Part shown: positions 26,256 to 34,901 of the stretch, in pieces
Numbering within the stretch: position 1 is the first letter of the stretch
Layout: each line of letters opens with the position of its first letter
Source of the DNA: Brucella pseudintermedia
GTDB taxonomy: Bacteria; Pseudomonadota; Alphaproteobacteria; Rhizobiales; Rhizobiaceae
Assembly (NCBI RefSeq): GCF_042697365.1
Contig: NZ_CP137604.1
Direction: 5' to 3' (one strand)
DNA: 64,000 nt
Translations under genes and position numbers: made by a program
The notes under the pieces: generated by a model
What the model was told of the DNA's origin: nothing
Seen by the model: only the letters and a program-made list of their open reading frames with translations
Databases searched by the model: none

Positions 26256-26918
26256 GTGACGGAACAGGAACAGGCAATTGAAGCCGCAAGCGCGGATGAG
26301 CGTATCATTCGCGAAACGGGCATCGATGCAAAAGTGGCAGGCATTGTGGAGCCGGTGATCAATACGCTGGGTTTCCGCCTTGTGCGTGTACGCCTTTCCG
26401 GCCTCAACGGCCAGACCTTGCAGATCATGGCCGAGCGTCCCGACGGCACGATGACGGTCAACGATTGCGAGCTTGTCAGCCGCACGGTTGCGCCGGTTCT
26501 CGACGTGGAAGATCCGATCAACGGAAAATACCATTTGGAGATTTCCTCTCCAGGTATCGACCGCCCTCTGGTCCGCAAGTCGGATTTTGTCGACTGGGCT
26601 GGTCACATTGCAAAGGTGGAAACCTCGATAGTTCATGAAGGCCGCAAGAAGTTTCGCGGGCGCATCGTTCTGGGCGATGCGGAATCCGTCGTGATCGAAA
26701 GCGATCAGATTTCCTATGGCAGCGAACCTGTCGTTCGCATTCCATTCGATCTGATCTCGGATGCGCGCCTCGTTCTGACTGATGACCTGATCCGCGATGC
26801 GCTGCGCAAGGACAAGGCCCTGCGCGAAGGCCGCATTCCGGGCGACGATCTCGGTAGCGATGAAGCGGACGAGCAGTCCGGCGGAGCCGCGCCGGACGAA
26901 GCCCAAGATAAAGAATAA
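26256..26918 (+). CDS. rimP: Ribosome maturation factor RimP
   Basis: 220 aa from GTG 26256 with AAGAGG 7 nt upstream. A longer frame from 26196 would be translated through the leader terminator and was rejected. The N-terminal RimP domain (GFRLVRVRLSGLNGQTLQIM) and the C-terminal SH3-like barrel (VRIPFDLISDARLVLTDDLI) are visible. RimP assists assembly of the 30S subunit. A tail of about 45 charged residues (Asp/Glu/Ala-rich) is typical of alphaproteobacteria. It is the first gene of the rimP-nusA-ylxR-infB unit. Confidence 0.93.
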   Translation: MTEQEQAIEAASADERIIRETGIDAKVAGIVEPVINTLGFRLVRVRLSGLNGQTLQIMAERPDGTMTVNDCELVSRTVAPVLDVEDPINGKYHLEISSPGIDRPLVRKSDFVDWAGHIAKVETSIVHEGRKKFRGRIVLGDAESVVIESDQISYGSEPVVRIPFDLISDARLVLTDDLIRDALRKDKALREGRIPGDDLGSDEADEQSGGAAPDEAQDKE

Positions 26919-26971
26919 GTTTCAGGCGTCCGGCATCTTGAGGAGCCGGATGCGACACCAAGGAGAGTCCA

Positions 26972-28585
26972 ATGGCAGTCAGTGCTAACAGGCTGGAGCT
27001 TCTGCAGATCGCCGACGCGGTCGCACGCGAGAAGTCGATCGACCGCGAGATCGTTCTTGCGGCCATGGCCGATGCGATTCAGAAGGCGGCGCGTTCGCGT
27101 TACGGCCAGGAAAGCAACATCCGCGCGGACATCAATGCGAAGTCCGGTGAGATCAAGCTGCAGCGCCTGCTCGAAGTCGTTGAACATGTCGAGGATTACG
27201 CGACGCAGATTTCGCTCTTCACCGCCCGTGATCGCAACCCGGACGCGCAGATCGGCGATTTCATTGCCGACCAGCTTCCGCCGATGGATTTTGGCCGTAT
27301 TGCCGCGCAGTCGGCAAAGCAGGTCATCGTGCAGAAGGTGCGCGAAGCCGAGCGTGACCGTCAGTATGACGAATACAAGGATCGTGTTGGCGAAATCGTC
27401 AACGGCACCGTGAAGCGCGTCGAATACGGCAATGTGATCGTCGATCTCGGTCGCGGCGAAGCCATCGTGCGTCGTGACGAACTGATCCCGCGTGAAGCTT
27501 TCCGTTATGGCGACCGCATTCGCGCCTATGTCTATGACGTGCGCCGCGAACAGCGCGGCCCGCAGATTTTCCTGTCGCGCACCCATCCGTCCTTCATGGC
27601 GAAGCTTTTCACCATGGAAGTGCCGGAAATCTACGACGGCATCATCGAAATCAAGTCGGTTGCCCGCGATCCGGGTTCCCGCGCCAAGATCGCGGTTGTG
27701 TCGCGTGACGCTTCCATCGATCCGGTCGGCGCCTGCGTCGGCATGCGCGGCTCCCGCGTTCAGGCCGTCGTCGGTGAGCTGCAGGGCGAAAAGATCGACA
27801 TCATTCCGTGGTCGCCGGATGCGGCTTCCTTCATCGTCAACGCGCTCCAGCCCGCTGAAGTTGCCAAGGTTGTTCTCGATGAAGATGCCGAACGTATTGA
27901 AGTTGTCGTCCCGAATGACCAACTATCACTTGCAATCGGTCGTCGCGGCCAGAATGTGCGTCTGGCTTCCCAGCTCACTGGCTGGGATATCGACATCCTG
28001 ACGGAAGACGAAGAATCCGAACGTCGCCAGAAGGAATTTGCCGAACGTTCGACCCTCTTCATGGAAGCGCTCGACGTGGACGAGATGGTCGGTCAAGTTC
28101 TGGCTTCCGAAGGCTTTGCCTCGATTGAAGAACTGGCCTATGTCGAGCCGGGCGAAATCGCCTCTATCGATGGTTTCGACGACGATACGGCTGGTGAAAT
28201 CCAGGAACGCGCCCGCGAATATCTGGATCGCATCGAGAGCGAACAGGATGCGCGCCGCAAGGAACTGGGCGTCGAGGACGAATTGCGCGAACTGCCGGGC
28301 ATCACCACGGCTATGCTGGTTGCTGTCGGTGAGGACGGTGTAAAGACGATCGAAGACTTTGCCGGTTATGCCGTTGACGATCTGGTCGGCTGGCGTGAAC
28401 GAAAGGACGGCGAAACCGTTGCCCATAGCGGTATCTTCTCTCCGTTTGACGTTTCGCGCGTCGATGCGGAACAGATGGTGCTGACTGCGCGTTTGAAAGC
28501 GGGATGGATCACGGAAGAAGAACTGGCATCGGCTCAGGAAGAAGTCGCCGAAGCAGAAGCCGGTGAAGAGGAAGCAGCTTCCTAA
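26972..28585 (+). CDS. nusA: Transcription termination/antitermination factor NusA
   Basis: 537 aa. The domain order is standard: N-terminal RNA-polymerase-binding domain (1-130), S1 (about 135-200, VNGTVKRVEYGNVIVDLG), then two KH domains (about 230-345, with GACVGMRGSRVQAVV and the second GRRGQNVRLASQL). C-terminal helix-hairpin-helix/acidic repeats follow (about 350-500), and the end is very Glu/Ala-rich. It controls pausing and Rho/intrinsic termination and may act back on its own leader. Ribosome site AAGGAG. Confidence 0.97.
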   Translation: MAVSANRLELLQIADAVAREKSIDREIVLAAMADAIQKAARSRYGQESNIRADINAKSGEIKLQRLLEVVEHVEDYATQISLFTARDRNPDAQIGDFIADQLPPMDFGRIAAQSAKQVIVQKVREAERDRQYDEYKDRVGEIVNGTVKRVEYGNVIVDLGRGEAIVRRDELIPREAFRYGDRIRAYVYDVRREQRGPQIFLSRTHPSFMAKLFTMEVPEIYDGIIEIKSVARDPGSRAKIAVVSRDASIDPVGACVGMRGSRVQAVVGELQGEKIDIIPWSPDAASFIVNALQPAEVAKVVLDEDAERIEVVVPNDQLSLAIGRRGQNVRLASQLTGWDIDILTEDEESERRQKEFAERSTLFMEALDVDEMVGQVLASEGFASIEELAYVEPGEIASIDGFDDDTAGEIQERAREYLDRIESEQDARRKELGVEDELRELPGITTAMLVAVGEDGVKTIEDFAGYAVDDLVGWRERKDGETVAHSGIFSPFDVSRVDAEQMVLTARLKAGWITEEELASAQEEVAEAEAGEEEAAS

Positions 28586-28602
28586 GAAGCGTGCGGGAAC
28601 AA

Positions 28603-28659
28603 GAGAGCCGCGTGGCTTCTTACGTCTGGAGCGATTCAGGCGTAAGCTGTGCGGCTCTC
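28603..28659 (+). repeat. Composite long hairpin after nusA
   Basis: Outer stem GAGAGCCGC (28603-28611) with GCGGCTCTC (28651-28659), 9 perfect pairs. Inner stem CTTACGTCTG (28619-28628) with CAGGCGTAAG (28637-28646), 10 pairs including one G-U. Internal loop of 7 versus 4 nt and apical loop of 8 nt. There is no U-run downstream. It could be a processing or stability element, an internal attenuator, or one copy of a dispersed palindromic repeat. Confidence 0.65.
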
Positions 28660-28803
28660 GCAATTAGGCTCTGAAAAATAGCCGTCGTGCATCTGAATGG
28701 ATCGGTCAGTCCGGCCTTTGGGGAACGGTTCTGGCATTTGCCGCATTGGACTGAAAAATGCGTCAGGATTTTCGGAAAGCGCGATGTGTTGATTCAATGG
28801 TTT

Positions 28804-28843
28804 AGAGCGTCCTTTGTGCGTTTATGAGAACGCGTGACGCTCT
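28804..28843. repeat. Palindromic element upstream of ylxR
   Basis: AGAGCGTC (28804-28811) pairs with GACGCTCT (28836-28843), with an inner GCGTT/AACGC stem (28818-28833). The TTTAGAGCG edge resembles the ends of short palindromic repeats scattered in Brucella and rhizobial genomes, from memory; a second copy is not seen in this window. It overlaps the upstream part of the longest ylxR frame, supporting the shorter start. Confidence 0.45.
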
Positions 28844-28934
28844 GACGGGTTGTGGTAGGGCTTTTGCTCTGGTACAGCGCCCGCGTTGCGTCCGATGTGC
28901 GGGCAGACCGCGATATGGCAAGACGGGAGTTCGC

Positions 28935-29549
28935 GTGGAGCAGGATATGAATGACAGAACCTGTATCGTCACGCGCGAAAGCGGTTCTGCCGATGACATG
29001 ATCCGGTTCGTGGCCGGTCCCGATGGGGCCGTAGTACCGGATTTGAAACGGAATCTGCCGGGAAGGGGATGCTGGGTGAAGGCCGAGCGCCGCCTGGTGG
29101 ATGAGGCGGTCAAGCGCAAGCTTTTTGCGCGGGCGCTAAAGGAAGGTGTAACGCCGCAGGCGGATCTTGGCGCGCTGGTTGACCAGCTGCTGACGAAATC
29201 TGCTCTCGGCAGCCTGGCTCTGGCTCGCAAGGCGGGAGCCGTGGTGTCGGGCTCGACCAAGGTGGATCAGGCGATCCGGACCGGGACAGCCGCCATGGTA
29301 TTGCACGCAAAGGAAGCCGCCGCCGACGGCGTGCGCAAGCTGGATCAGGCTCGCCGTGCCGTAGTGCATCTGGATGGTCCGGAGATCCCATCTTTCTCTC
29401 TTTTTACAGGAGAAGAAATGGATTTGGCATTTGGGGGCGGAAATGTGATACATGCAGCCGTACTTAAAGGAAAGGCGGCAGCCGGGTTCGTAAAGCGGGC
29501 GCTTATATTGCATCGCTATCGCGGTGAAAGCGCATCGGACTCGGAGTAG
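28935..29549 (+). CDS. YlxR (DUF448) - L7Ae-like RNA-binding protein
   Basis: 204 aa from GTG 28935 (CGGGAG upstream); ATG 28947 is an alternative, and the frame to 28824 crosses a palindrome and was rejected. The N-terminal YlxR domain has RTCIVTRESG...MIRFV and NLPGRGCWV. The C-terminal half has an L7Ae/YlxQ-like segment (LALARKAGAVVSGSTKVDQAI) that in Firmicutes is a separate protein. YlxR proteins bind RNA or nucleoid DNA; the nusA-infB position supports a role in transcription-translation. The exact function is unknown. Confidence 0.9.
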   Translation: MEQDMNDRTCIVTRESGSADDMIRFVAGPDGAVVPDLKRNLPGRGCWVKAERRLVDEAVKRKLFARALKEGVTPQADLGALVDQLLTKSALGSLALARKAGAVVSGSTKVDQAIRTGTAAMVLHAKEAAADGVRKLDQARRAVVHLDGPEIPSFSLFTGEEMDLAFGGGNVIHAAVLKGKAAAGFVKRALILHRYRGESASDSE

Positions 29550-29691
29550 GGTGCAACTCTGGAGGGGTTTGGCAGGCCCCGGATGGGATTGCACGTTGAA
29601 ACGGATGACTGGAGCTTTATCCAACATGACCGGGTCGCGTTGGATAATGCTCGAGTAGAGCGGCCGGAGCCGCGAAGGAAACGGAAACGTA

Positions 29692-32571
29692 ATGAGCGAT
29701 AAAACGAACGACGACAAGACGCTGAGCGTTAATACGAAGAAGACGCTGACCATGAAGCGGCCAGGCGTCGAGCAGAGCACCGTGCGCCAGAATTTCAGCC
29801 ACGGCCGCACGAAGGCTGTCGTCGTTGAAACGAAGAAGCGCAAATTCTCGCGGCCTGACGAGAAGCCGGAAGTAGAATCGGCGGCTCCACGGCCTGCAAC
29901 TCCTGCACCGGCGGCTCCTGCGTCTGCAACGCCCGCACCGGCACAGCCCGCGCAGCCTGCCCAGGCTGCACAGCCCGCTCCGGCAGGTCGTGCGCCGGCA
30001 GCCCCGGCGCCAAAACCGGCGGCACCTGCTGCTTCGGTGACGAAGCCGCATGTCGCGCAGCAGCGACCGACGCAGCAGCGTCCCGGTGGCCAGCAGGCAC
30101 AACGCCCACGCCCGTCCGACCGTTCCGGCATGGTTCTGAACACGCTGTCGCGCTCCGAAATGGATGCACGCCGTCGTGCGCTCGAAGAAGCGCAGGTTCG
30201 TGAGGTTGAGGAACGCGCACGTGCCGCCGAGGAGGCCAAGCGCCGCGCCGAGGAAGAAGCGCGCCGCGCCAAGGAGCGTGAAGAATCTGCCCGTCGTCAG
30301 GCGGAAGAGGAAGCCCGCCTCAAGGCAGAGGCAGATGCCCGCCGCAAGGCTGAGGAAGAAGCTGCCAAGCGCATGCCGCAGTCGGAAGCCCGCACCGAGC
30401 GCCGTGATGATGCGCGTCCGGCGCCGCAAGGCAATCGTCCGCAGCAAGCCGGCCGCCCACAGGGGAACCGTCCGCCGCAAGGTGGCCGTCCGCAACAGGG
30501 CGGACCGCGTCCGGCGCCAAGCCTCGTCGATGCTGCTCCTATCCCCGGCAAGCCGCTTCCGCAGAGCCAGCTCCGCAAGCCCGGCCAGTCGGATGACGAT
30601 GATGATCGTCGTGGCGCAGTCCGTCGCGGCGCTCCCGCGAAGCCGGAAGTGCGTGCGCCGAAAGCCACCAAGGGCGAGGATGATCGCCGCCGTGGCAAGC
30701 TGACGCTCACCAGCAACCTCGAAGAGGAAGGCCGGTCGCGTTCGCTTTCCGCGATGCGCCGTCGTCAGGAAAAGTTCAAGCGTTCGCAGATGCAGGAAAC
30801 GCGCGAAAAAATTTCGCGTGAAGTCACCATTCCTGAAACCATCACGCTGCAGGAACTGGCCCAGCGTATGGCGGAGCGCTCCGTCGATATCATCAAGTAC
30901 CTGATGAAGCAGGGCCAGATGATGAAGCCGGGCGACGTCATCGATGCCGATACCGCGCAGCTAATCGCCGAAGAATTCGGTCATACCGTGAAGCGCGTTG
31001 CCGAATCCGACGTTGAAGAAGGTATCTTCAACGTGGAAGACAATCAGGCTGCCATGGTTTCGCGCCCGCCGGTCGTGACCATCATGGGCCACGTCGACCA
31101 CGGCAAGACCTCGCTTCTCGATGCCATTCGTCATGCCAATGTCGTGTCGGGCGAAGCGGGCGGCATCACCCAGCATATCGGTGCTTATCAGGTCGAACAG
31201 AACGGCCAGAAAATCACCTTCATCGATACGCCGGGCCACGCCGCATTTACCGCAATGCGTGCCCGCGGTGCGCAGGCTACCGATATCGCCATTCTGGTGG
31301 TTGCGGCTGACGACAGCGTGATGCCGCAGACGATTGAATCGATCAACCACGCTAAGGCGGCGGGTGTTCCGATCATCGTGGCGATCAACAAGATCGATAA
31401 GCCGGCTGCCGATCCGCAGAAGGTTCGCACGGCCCTGCTGCAGCACGAAGTCTTCGTGGAATCGATGGGCGGTGAAGTGCTCGACGTCGAAGTGTCGGCC
31501 AAAAACAAGATCAACCTCGACAAGTTGCTCGATGCTGTTCTGCTTCAGGCTGAAATGCTTGATCTGCAGGCCGATCCGACCCGTACCGCCGAAGGTGTGG
31601 TTATTGAAGCCCAGCTTGATCGCGGTCGCGGTTCCGTTGCTACCGTTCTTGTTCAGAAGGGCACGCTGCATCCGGGCGACATTCTGGTCGCAGGCAGCGA
31701 ATGGGGCCGCGTGCGCGCCTTGGTCAACGACCGTGGCGAGCATGTCAAGGAAGCCGGTCCGGCAATGCCGGTCGAAATCCTCGGCCTTCAGGGAACGCCG
31801 CAGGCAGGTGACCGCTTTGCCGTGGTTGCCAATGAAGCCAAGGCCCGTGAAATCGCTGAGTACCGCCAGCGTCTGGCGCGCGACAAGGCGGTTGCACGCC
31901 AGTCGGGTGCGCGCGGTTCGCTCGAGCAGATGATGAACCAGCTTCAGGTTTCGGGCACGAAGGAATTCCCGCTCGTCATCAAGGGCGACGTTCAGGGTTC
32001 CATCGAAGCGATCAGCAATGCGTTGGACAAGCTCGGCACGGACGAAGTTCGCGCCCGCATCGTCCATTCGGGCGCAGGCGGCATCACGGAAAGCGACGTG
32101 TCGCTGGCCGAGGCCTCCAATGCCGCGATCATCGGCTTCAACGTCCGCGCCAACAAGCAGGCACGCGACGCAGCCGACCAGCAGGGCATCGAAATTCGCT
32201 ACTACAACATCATCTATGATCTCATCGATGACGTTAAGGCAGCGATGTCGGGTCTTCTGTCGCCGGAACGCCGCGAAACCTTCCTTGGCAATGCGGAGAT
32301 TCTCGAAGTCTTCAACATCACCAAGGTCGGCAAGGTTGCCGGTTGCCGTGTCACCGAAGGCAAGGTCGAGCGCGGCGCAGGCGTCCGCCTCATCCGCGAC
32401 AACGTGGTTATTCACGAAGGCAAGCTCAAGACGCTCAAGCGCTTCAAGGACGAAGTGTCGGAAGTTCCGGCCGGTCAGGAATGCGGCATGGCGTTCGAGA
32501 ACTACGACGACATTCGCGCGGGCGATGTCATCGAAGCCTTCCGCGTCGAACACGTTTCGCGCACGCTTTAA
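29692..32571 (+). CDS. infB: Translation initiation factor IF-2
   Basis: 959 aa. The first 370 or so residues are low in complexity: an Ala/Pro-rich block (about 65-140), an Arg/Glu/Ala-rich predicted coiled coil (about 160-235, RRAEEEARRAKEREE-like repeats), then a Gly/Gln/Arg/Pro-rich block. IF2_N follows, then the G domain with GHVDHGKTS, DTPGH and NKID, and domains II-IV. It brings fMet-tRNA to the 30S subunit as a GTPase. The long disordered N-terminus is typical of alphaproteobacteria. A stem-loop follows the stop. Confidence 0.98.
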   Translation: MSDKTNDDKTLSVNTKKTLTMKRPGVEQSTVRQNFSHGRTKAVVVETKKRKFSRPDEKPEVESAAPRPATPAPAAPASATPAPAQPAQPAQAAQPAPAGRAPAAPAPKPAAPAASVTKPHVAQQRPTQQRPGGQQAQRPRPSDRSGMVLNTLSRSEMDARRRALEEAQVREVEERARAAEEAKRRAEEEARRAKEREESARRQAEEEARLKAEADARRKAEEEAAKRMPQSEARTERRDDARPAPQGNRPQQAGRPQGNRPPQGGRPQQGGPRPAPSLVDAAPIPGKPLPQSQLRKPGQSDDDDDRRGAVRRGAPAKPEVRAPKATKGEDDRRRGKLTLTSNLEEEGRSRSLSAMRRRQEKFKRSQMQETREKISREVTIPETITLQELAQRMAERSVDIIKYLMKQGQMMKPGDVIDADTAQLIAEEFGHTVKRVAESDVEEGIFNVEDNQAAMVSRPPVVTIMGHVDHGKTSLLDAIRHANVVSGEAGGITQHIGAYQVEQNGQKITFIDTPGHAAFTAMRARGAQATDIAILVVAADDSVMPQTIESINHAKAAGVPIIVAINKIDKPAADPQKVRTALLQHEVFVESMGGEVLDVEVSAKNKINLDKLLDAVLLQAEMLDLQADPTRTAEGVVIEAQLDRGRGSVATVLVQKGTLHPGDILVAGSEWGRVRALVNDRGEHVKEAGPAMPVEILGLQGTPQAGDRFAVVANEAKAREIAEYRQRLARDKAVARQSGARGSLEQMMNQLQVSGTKEFPLVIKGDVQGSIEAISNALDKLGTDEVRARIVHSGAGGITESDVSLAEASNAAIIGFNVRANKQARDAADQQGIEIRYYNIIYDLIDDVKAAMSGLLSPERRETFLGNAEILEVFNITKVGKVAGCRVTEGKVERGAGVRLIRDNVVIHEGKLKTLKRFKDEVSEVPAGQECGMAFENYDDIRAGDVIEAFRVEHVSRTL

Positions 32572-32581
32572 AAACTATCCC

Positions 32582-32611
32582 GCCGGGCTGTCGAGAGGTG
32601 GCCCGGCTTTT
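32582..32611 (+). terminator. Hairpin after infB
   Basis: GCCGGGC (32582-32588), 12-nt loop, GCCCGGC (32601-32607), TTTT. Probably a partial terminator before rbfA-truB. Confidence 0.6.
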
Positions 32612-32752
32612 CGTTATCCGGTCCAGAGGGTCTGACTCCCGGCTGGATTGTGGTAAGTTGCGTATTATTGCGCCTGCCAATTTGTAGTCATGTTGTCGGA
32701 CAGTCCTTTGTGGCTGGATGCCGATTGGCGGCTGTTTATCGAGGATATAGCC

Positions 32753-33202
32753 ATGGCACGTTCTCCAGATCCAAAAGGCTCGGGCGGCCTCTCCCAGCGT
32801 CAGCTCCGCGTGGGCGAGCAGGTGCGCCACGCATTGGCGCAGGTGCTTCAGCGCGGAGAAATCCGCGACGATCTCATTGCCCGCACGGTGATTTCCGTTT
32901 CGGAAGTACGCATGTCGCCTGACCTCAAGATCGCGACCTGTTTCATCACGCCGCTCGGCGATGCCGATACGCAGGCGGTCATCAAGGCGCTGGCGGCGAA
33001 TGCGAAATTCATTCGTGGTCGTATGGCGCCCAGCCTCAGCCAGATGAAATACATGCCGGAATTCCGCTTCAGGGCCGATACCAGCTTTGACAATTTTTCC
33101 AGGATCGACGCGTTGCTCCGCTCGCCGGAAGTCGCCCGCGACCTGACCCATAATGAAGACGAAGACGGCGAGGACAAAACCTCCCGCAATGGAGACGAAT
33201 AA
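32753..33202 (+). CDS. rbfA: Ribosome-binding factor A
   Basis: 149 aa from ATG 32753 with GAGGAT upstream; the 20-codon longer frame lacks conservation. It has a KH-like fold with RVGEQVRHALAQVLQRGEI near the start and VSEVRMSPDLKIATCFITPLG; an acidic tail closes it. RbfA binds the 30S subunit and helps the 5' end of 16S rRNA to mature at low temperature. It is coupled to truB (3-nt gap). Confidence 0.96.
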   Translation: MARSPDPKGSGGLSQRQLRVGEQVRHALAQVLQRGEIRDDLIARTVISVSEVRMSPDLKIATCFITPLGDADTQAVIKALAANAKFIRGRMAPSLSQMKYMPEFRFRADTSFDNFSRIDALLRSPEVARDLTHNEDEDGEDKTSRNGDE

Positions 33203-33205
33203 AGC

Positions 33206-34180
33206 ATGGCAAGACGGGGCAAGAAAAAAGGTCGCCCGATATCCGGCTGGGTCATTTTCGACAAGCCGAAAGGGATGGGATCGACCGAGGCGGTCTCGAA
33301 GATCAAGTGGCTGTTCAACGCCGAAAAAGCCGGTCATGCCGGTACACTCGATCCGCTTGCTTCCGGCATGTTGCCCATAGCGCTGGGCGAAGCGACCAAG
33401 ACCGTGCCTTATGTCATGGATGGAACAAAGATTTATCGTTTTACCGTAACCTGGGGTGAGGAACGGTCGACCGACGATCTGGAAGGCCAGCCGACCAAGA
33501 CCTCGGATAAGCGCCCGACGCGCGCGGAAATCGAAGCATTGCTGCCGAACTATACCGGCGTCATTTCACAGGTTCCGCCGCAGTTTTCGGCAATCAAAAT
33601 CGATGGCGAGCGCGCCTACGACCTCGCCCGTGAAGGTGAAACGGTCGAAATCCCGTCCCGCGAAGTCGAGATCGACCGTCTGGAGATCGTCGGCGTTCCG
33701 GATGCCGACCGTACCGAATTCGAAGTTGAATGCTCCAAGGGCACCTATGTGCGCTCGCTGGCGCGCGACATGGGGCGCGATCTCGGCTGCTACGGTCATA
33801 TTTCGGAGCTGCGTCGCATTGAAGTTGCCCCGTTCACGGAAGAGGATTCGGTGACGCTGGCGGAACTGGAACAGGCATGGCCGCCGCTGCCGCCGAAGGA
33901 TGAGGACGGCAATGTCATTGAGCCGGCTCCGCGCCGCGATTTTTCGGCGATTGACGCATTGGTCATTGATACGGGTGCTGCCCTTGACTGCTTGCCGCAG
34001 GTGCCCTTGACCGACGATCAGGCGCAGCGCGTGCGTCTGGGCAATCCGGTAATCTTGCGCGGGCGCGACGCGCCTTTGGAAGCGGATGAAGCCTGCGTCA
34101 CCACACGCGGAAAACTGCTCGCCATCGGCTATATCGAGCACGGGCAATTCAAGCCGAAGCGGGTTTTCACAACCGGCTGA
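33206..34180 (+). CDS. truB: tRNA pseudouridine(55) synthase TruB
   Basis: 324 aa. The catalytic Asp49 lies in GHAGTLDPLASGMLP; SAIKIDGERAYDLAREGE and GTYVRSLARDMG are the usual motifs II and III. It converts U55 in the T-loop of all elongator tRNAs and acts as a tRNA-folding chaperone. A C-terminal PUA-like region of about 60 residues ends in GYIEHGQFKPKRVF. It directly follows rbfA, the usual arrangement. Confidence 0.97.
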   Translation: MARRGKKKGRPISGWVIFDKPKGMGSTEAVSKIKWLFNAEKAGHAGTLDPLASGMLPIALGEATKTVPYVMDGTKIYRFTVTWGEERSTDDLEGQPTKTSDKRPTRAEIEALLPNYTGVISQVPPQFSAIKIDGERAYDLAREGETVEIPSREVEIDRLEIVGVPDADRTEFEVECSKGTYVRSLARDMGRDLGCYGHISELRRIEVAPFTEEDSVTLAELEQAWPPLPPKDEDGNVIEPAPRRDFSAIDALVIDTGAALDCLPQVPLTDDQAQRVRLGNPVILRGRDAPLEADEACVTTRGKLLAIGYIEHGQFKPKRVFTTG

Positions 34181-34362
34181 TGTTTCGTTGGAAGCTGCCG
34201 GTGAGGCGGCAAATTGAATTGAGGCTGGTATTCGTGCCAATTTTGCACTATATGCCCCTCATCGATCATGCGTAAAAGCATGTCAATCGTGTAAATGGCC
34301 CGCGCTGGACGACATCCCGGCCCGGGCGTCTGGTTTTTCTCTCATCTAGAAAGGGTGTTACG

Positions 34363-34632
34363 ATGTCGATTACTGCTGAGCGCAAGCAAGCACTTATCAA
34401 GGAATACGCCACCAAGGAAGGCGACACCGGTTCTCCTGAAGTACAGGTTGCCGTTCTTTCCGAGCGTATCGCCAACCTCACCGAACACTTCAAGGGCCAC
34501 AAGAATGACAATCATTCGCGTCGCGGCCTCCTGAAGCTGGTTTCGCAGCGTCGTCGCCTTCTTGACTACGTCAAGGGCATTGACGAAGCGCGTTATCAGG
34601 CGCTGATCGGCCGTCTCGGCCTGCGCCGTTAA
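34363..34632 (+). CDS. rpsO: 30S ribosomal protein S15
   Basis: 89 aa, the standard length, with SPEVQVAVLSERI, LTEHFKGHKNDNHSRRGLL and RRRLLDYVKG. S15 is a primary 16S rRNA-binding protein that nucleates the platform. The 180-nt leader between truB and rpsO contains GC-rich repeats near 34297-34332 that could form an S15 autoregulatory structure; this is inferred from other bacteria. Ribosome site AAAGGG; a terminator follows the stop. Confidence 0.98.
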   Translation: MSITAERKQALIKEYATKEGDTGSPEVQVAVLSERIANLTEHFKGHKNDNHSRRGLLKLVSQRRRLLDYVKGIDEARYQALIGRLGLRR

Positions 34633-34641
34633 GGTTGAAAT

Positions 34642-34676
34642 CGGGCGACGCCTCAAAACGTCGCCCGTTTGATTTT
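34642..34676 (+). terminator. Terminator after rpsO
   Basis: CGGGCGACG (34642-34650), loop CCTCAAAA, CGTCGCCCG (34659-34667), TTTGATTTT. It is the counterpart of the rpsO-pnp intercistronic terminator known in E. coli; in that system RNase III cleavage further down controls pnp. Confidence 0.8.
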
Positions 34677-34901
34677 GAATGGGGCTATTCGTGGCCCTTG
34701 AAAAACCGGACCGGCGGCATGGTGCCCCCGGATCGGATGCCCGAGAGCCAAACGGCTCACGACTGGACCAGTCATGGGGCAGGATTGCAGGCAGTTCGTT
34801 TGGTTTTCCGCGAGCTTCCCGTTGTCTTGCCCGTGGCCTGTCCGCCAACCCGGCGTTGCCTTCAGGCGCTTTTGCGCGGCATTGCCACATGAGGACAAGA
34901 T

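Larger units (their letters stand above)
28586..28934. other. Gap between nusA and ylxR with two palindromic elements
   Basis: 349 nt inside the operon without a gene. It contains a composite hairpin (28603-28659) and a second palindrome (28804-28843); between them is unremarkable sequence. Such a long gap in an otherwise tight translation operon is unusual. Confidence 0.6.

Noticed and set aside
30140..30420. Repetitive Ala/Pro and Arg/Glu stretches as a DNA repeat
   Set aside because: They are the disordered N-terminal region of IF-2, common in alphaproteobacteria, not an independent repeat.
30961..32553. Long antisense frame opposite infB (530 codons)
   Set aside because: Codon-bias shadow of infB; the sequence has no recognisable protein family.
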